From: Pseudomonadota bacterium
Lineage (GTDB): Bacteria > Pseudomonadota > Alphaproteobacteria > Sphingomonadales > Sphingomonadaceae
Direction of reading: 5' to 3'
DNA: 5,900 nt
Assembly (NCBI GenBank): GCA_023432995.1
Contig: JAEZES010000259.1
Coordinates: 1 to 5,900 of the forward strand
In this document: positions 4,665-5,900 of the stretch, one piece after another
How the letters are laid out: every line of letters begins with the position of its first letter
Position numbering within the stretch: the stretch's first letter is position 1
The notes under the pieces: generated by a model
Told to the model about the DNA's origin: nothing
What the model saw: only the letters and a program-made list of their open reading frames with translations
Databases searched by the model: none
Translations under genes and position numbers: made by a program

Positions 4665-5591
4665 ATGGCGATTCCCGACTTGCTGACACGCCCGCTCCGC
4701 TACCGGCTGTTTCGCCAGCGCTGGAACATCGCGGTGATCCCGCACCCGGTGGCGGCGGTCGCCGGGCTCGAGGGCGCCGCGCGGCAGGCGCAGGCGCTGG
4801 CCGACGCGGTGTGGATGGCCGAGGACCCGGGCGCGTTCCGCGCCGACCCGTTCCTCGCCCCGCACCCCGCGGCGCCCGGCGAGCACCTGGTGTTCTACGA
4901 GGATTTTCCGTGGGATACGGCGCAGGGCACGATCGGCGCCTGCCGCTGGGACGGGGCCCGGTTCGGCGAGCCGGTGGCCGCGCTGGCGACCGGGCACCAC
5001 CTGTCGTACCCCTACGTGACCGAACTCGGCGGGCGGCCCGTGATCGTGCCCGAGCACTCGGCCGCGCGCGACGTCTCGGCCTACGCGTTCGATGCCAGCG
5101 GGCGGGCGGGCGAGCGGACCGGGCTGATCGCCGGGCTGCCGCTGATCGACCCGACGATCGTCCACCACGGCGGCCGCTGGTGGCTGTTCGCGACGCGCGC
5201 GGACGAGGGCGACAACCTCTCGCTCAACCTGTTCCACGCCGAGCGGCCCGAGGGGCCGTGGACCGCGCACGCGGGCAACCCGGTCAAGCGCGACCCGGGC
5301 AGCGCGCGCCCGGCCGGGCAGCCGTTCACTTTCCGCGGCGAGCTCTACCGCCCGGCGCAGGACTGCCGCCGCTATTACGGCGAGGCGGTGGTCATCAACC
5401 GGATCGTCGAGCTGAGCGAGGAGGCGTTCGTCGAGGAAGCGGTCAGCGAGGTGCGCCCGCCGGCCGGCTGGCGCTACCGCGGCGGGCTGCACACGCTGGC
5501 GCATTGCGGCGAGACCTGCGTGATCGACGCCGCGCGGTTCGAGAGCCTGGTCCACCCGGCGCTCGACCGGCTGTCGGGCTGGTTCGCCTGA
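4665..5591 (+). CDS. Beta-propeller protein, glucosamine inositolphosphorylceramide transferase-like N-terminal domain
   Basis: A 308-aa soluble protein resembling the five-bladed propeller domain (glycosyl hydrolase 43/130-like fold) found at the N-terminus of plant glucosamine inositolphosphorylceramide transferase and in bacterial stand-alone or formyltransferase-fused forms. Its reaction in bacteria is not established. Blade motifs in order: ADPF (60-63), E79-D80, HHLSYP (111-116), VPE (128-130), DPTIV-x4-RWWLF (162-175), GPW (197-199), NPV (205-207), RPAG (215-218), RPAQD (229-233), YYGE (237-240), and a closing GLHTLAH (274-280). These include the acidic and His residues expected to line the central pocket. 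There is no glycosyltransferase domain, signal peptide or membrane helix. ATG 4665 has AGGTGA (4655-4660) 4 bp upstream. A link to glycolipid or polysaccharide synthesis is inference. It converges with the partial gene at 5614. Confidence 0.75.
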   Translation: MAIPDLLTRPLRYRLFRQRWNIAVIPHPVAAVAGLEGAARQAQALADAVWMAEDPGAFRADPFLAPHPAAPGEHLVFYEDFPWDTAQGTIGACRWDGARFGEPVAALATGHHLSYPYVTELGGRPVIVPEHSAARDVSAYAFDASGRAGERTGLIAGLPLIDPTIVHHGGRWWLFATRADEGDNLSLNLFHAERPEGPWTAHAGNPVKRDPGSARPAGQPFTFRGELYRPAQDCRRYYGEAVVINRIVELSEEAFVEEAVSEVRPPAGWRYRGGLHTLAHCGETCVIDAARFESLVHPALDRLSGWFA

Positions 5592-5613
5592 GCGTGCCGG
5601 CGCGCCGAGGGCC

Positions 5614-5900
5614 TCAGGGGAACAGGAAGCCGTCGCTGCAGAAGTGCGACAGGTGCCAGTCGCCGAGCGCGGGCGGGGCGGCCACCGGGCTGCCCGGCGC
5701 GAGCTTATAGGCGAAGCTCATGCCCTCGCCGCGCTTGCGGTAGCCGCGCCGCGAGAGGGCGGCGAGCAGCGCCGGGGCGGCGGTGACGATGTCGGCCACG
5801 TCGGCGCTCGATTCGAGCAGCAGCCGCTCGAGCGCGGCGGCGACCAGCGCCGGCGTGTCGGGCGCGTCGTCGAGCGCGACGTACTCCATCAGCGTCAGCC
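5614..5900 (-). CDS. C-terminal part of an unidentified protein
   Basis: The frame is open from the right window edge (codons for L-T-L precede the ATG at 5889), so this is the 3' end of a longer gene and that ATG is probably internal. The visible 90-odd residues contain an Ala/Leu-rich helical stretch, then LSRRGYRKRGEGMSFAYKL, and the end GDWHLSHFCSDGFLFP. The pattern of a helix, GYR, a hydrophobic strand, and W-x2-[ST]-x-x-SDG recalls the C-terminus of some GNAT-fold or FemAB-like acyltransferases, but I cannot assign it. It stops 22 bp from the convergent propeller gene. Confidence 0.6.
   Translation of the reverse strand, partial: LTLMEYVALDDAPDTPALVAAALERLLLESSADVADIVTAAPALLAALSRRGYRKRGEGMSFAYKLAPGSPVAAPPALGDWHLSHFCSDGFLFP

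Overview
The window is high-GC bacterial DNA that reads as a chromosomal segment from an alphaproteobacterium, most likely Sphingomonadales. The grounds are the strongly G/C-biased third codon positions, the FabD and FabG sequences, a stress membrane protein (GlsB/YeaQ family) preceded by an EcfG-type promoter (a general stress sigma factor confined to Alphaproteobacteria), and a beta-propeller protein of the glucosamine inositolphosphorylceramide transferase-like family. The genus cannot be fixed from this sequence.

Layout: (1) 1-483, the 3' part of an LD-carboxypeptidase gene (peptidoglycan recycling), cut by the window edge. (2) 507-2664, a fatty-acid synthesis block, fabD then fabG, both intact. 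Between them lies a gene of a different kind: a small GxxExxY-family protein with a PDDEXK nuclease-like core, enclosed by inverted repeats built from an 8-bp unit (acgcggag). The repeats start 2 bp after the fabD stop and end 23 bp before the fabG start. This looks like a small mobile or selfish cassette inserted into the fabD-fabG operon and is the most notable item here. (3) 2711-3031, minus strand, a small YidB/DUF937-like protein with a DxDGDG calcium-loop-like segment near its C-terminus. (4) 3199-4162, an A/T-richer patch with a DUF1877 (YfbM-like) gene, an abutting possible 34-codon ORF, and a 116-aa gene of unknown family; it looks like acquired accessory DNA. (5) 4198-4226, a strong hairpin between convergent genes. 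(6) 4234-4503, minus strand, the GlsB/YeaQ-type gene with its predicted EcfG promoter. (7) 4665-5591, the stand-alone propeller protein. (8) 5614-5900, minus strand, the 3' end of an unidentified gene that enters from beyond the right edge.

fabD and fabG belong to one pathway: FabD loads malonyl groups onto acyl carrier protein and FabG reduces the resulting 3-ketoacyl-ACP. The usual next gene, acpP, is not adjacent; the minus-strand DUF937-like gene follows instead. The inserted cassette has no obvious terminator of its own. Its ORF runs out through its right repeat and stops on the base directly before the fabG ATG, so fabG could still be translated from the fabD transcript. The other genes are separate short units and show no shared pathway.
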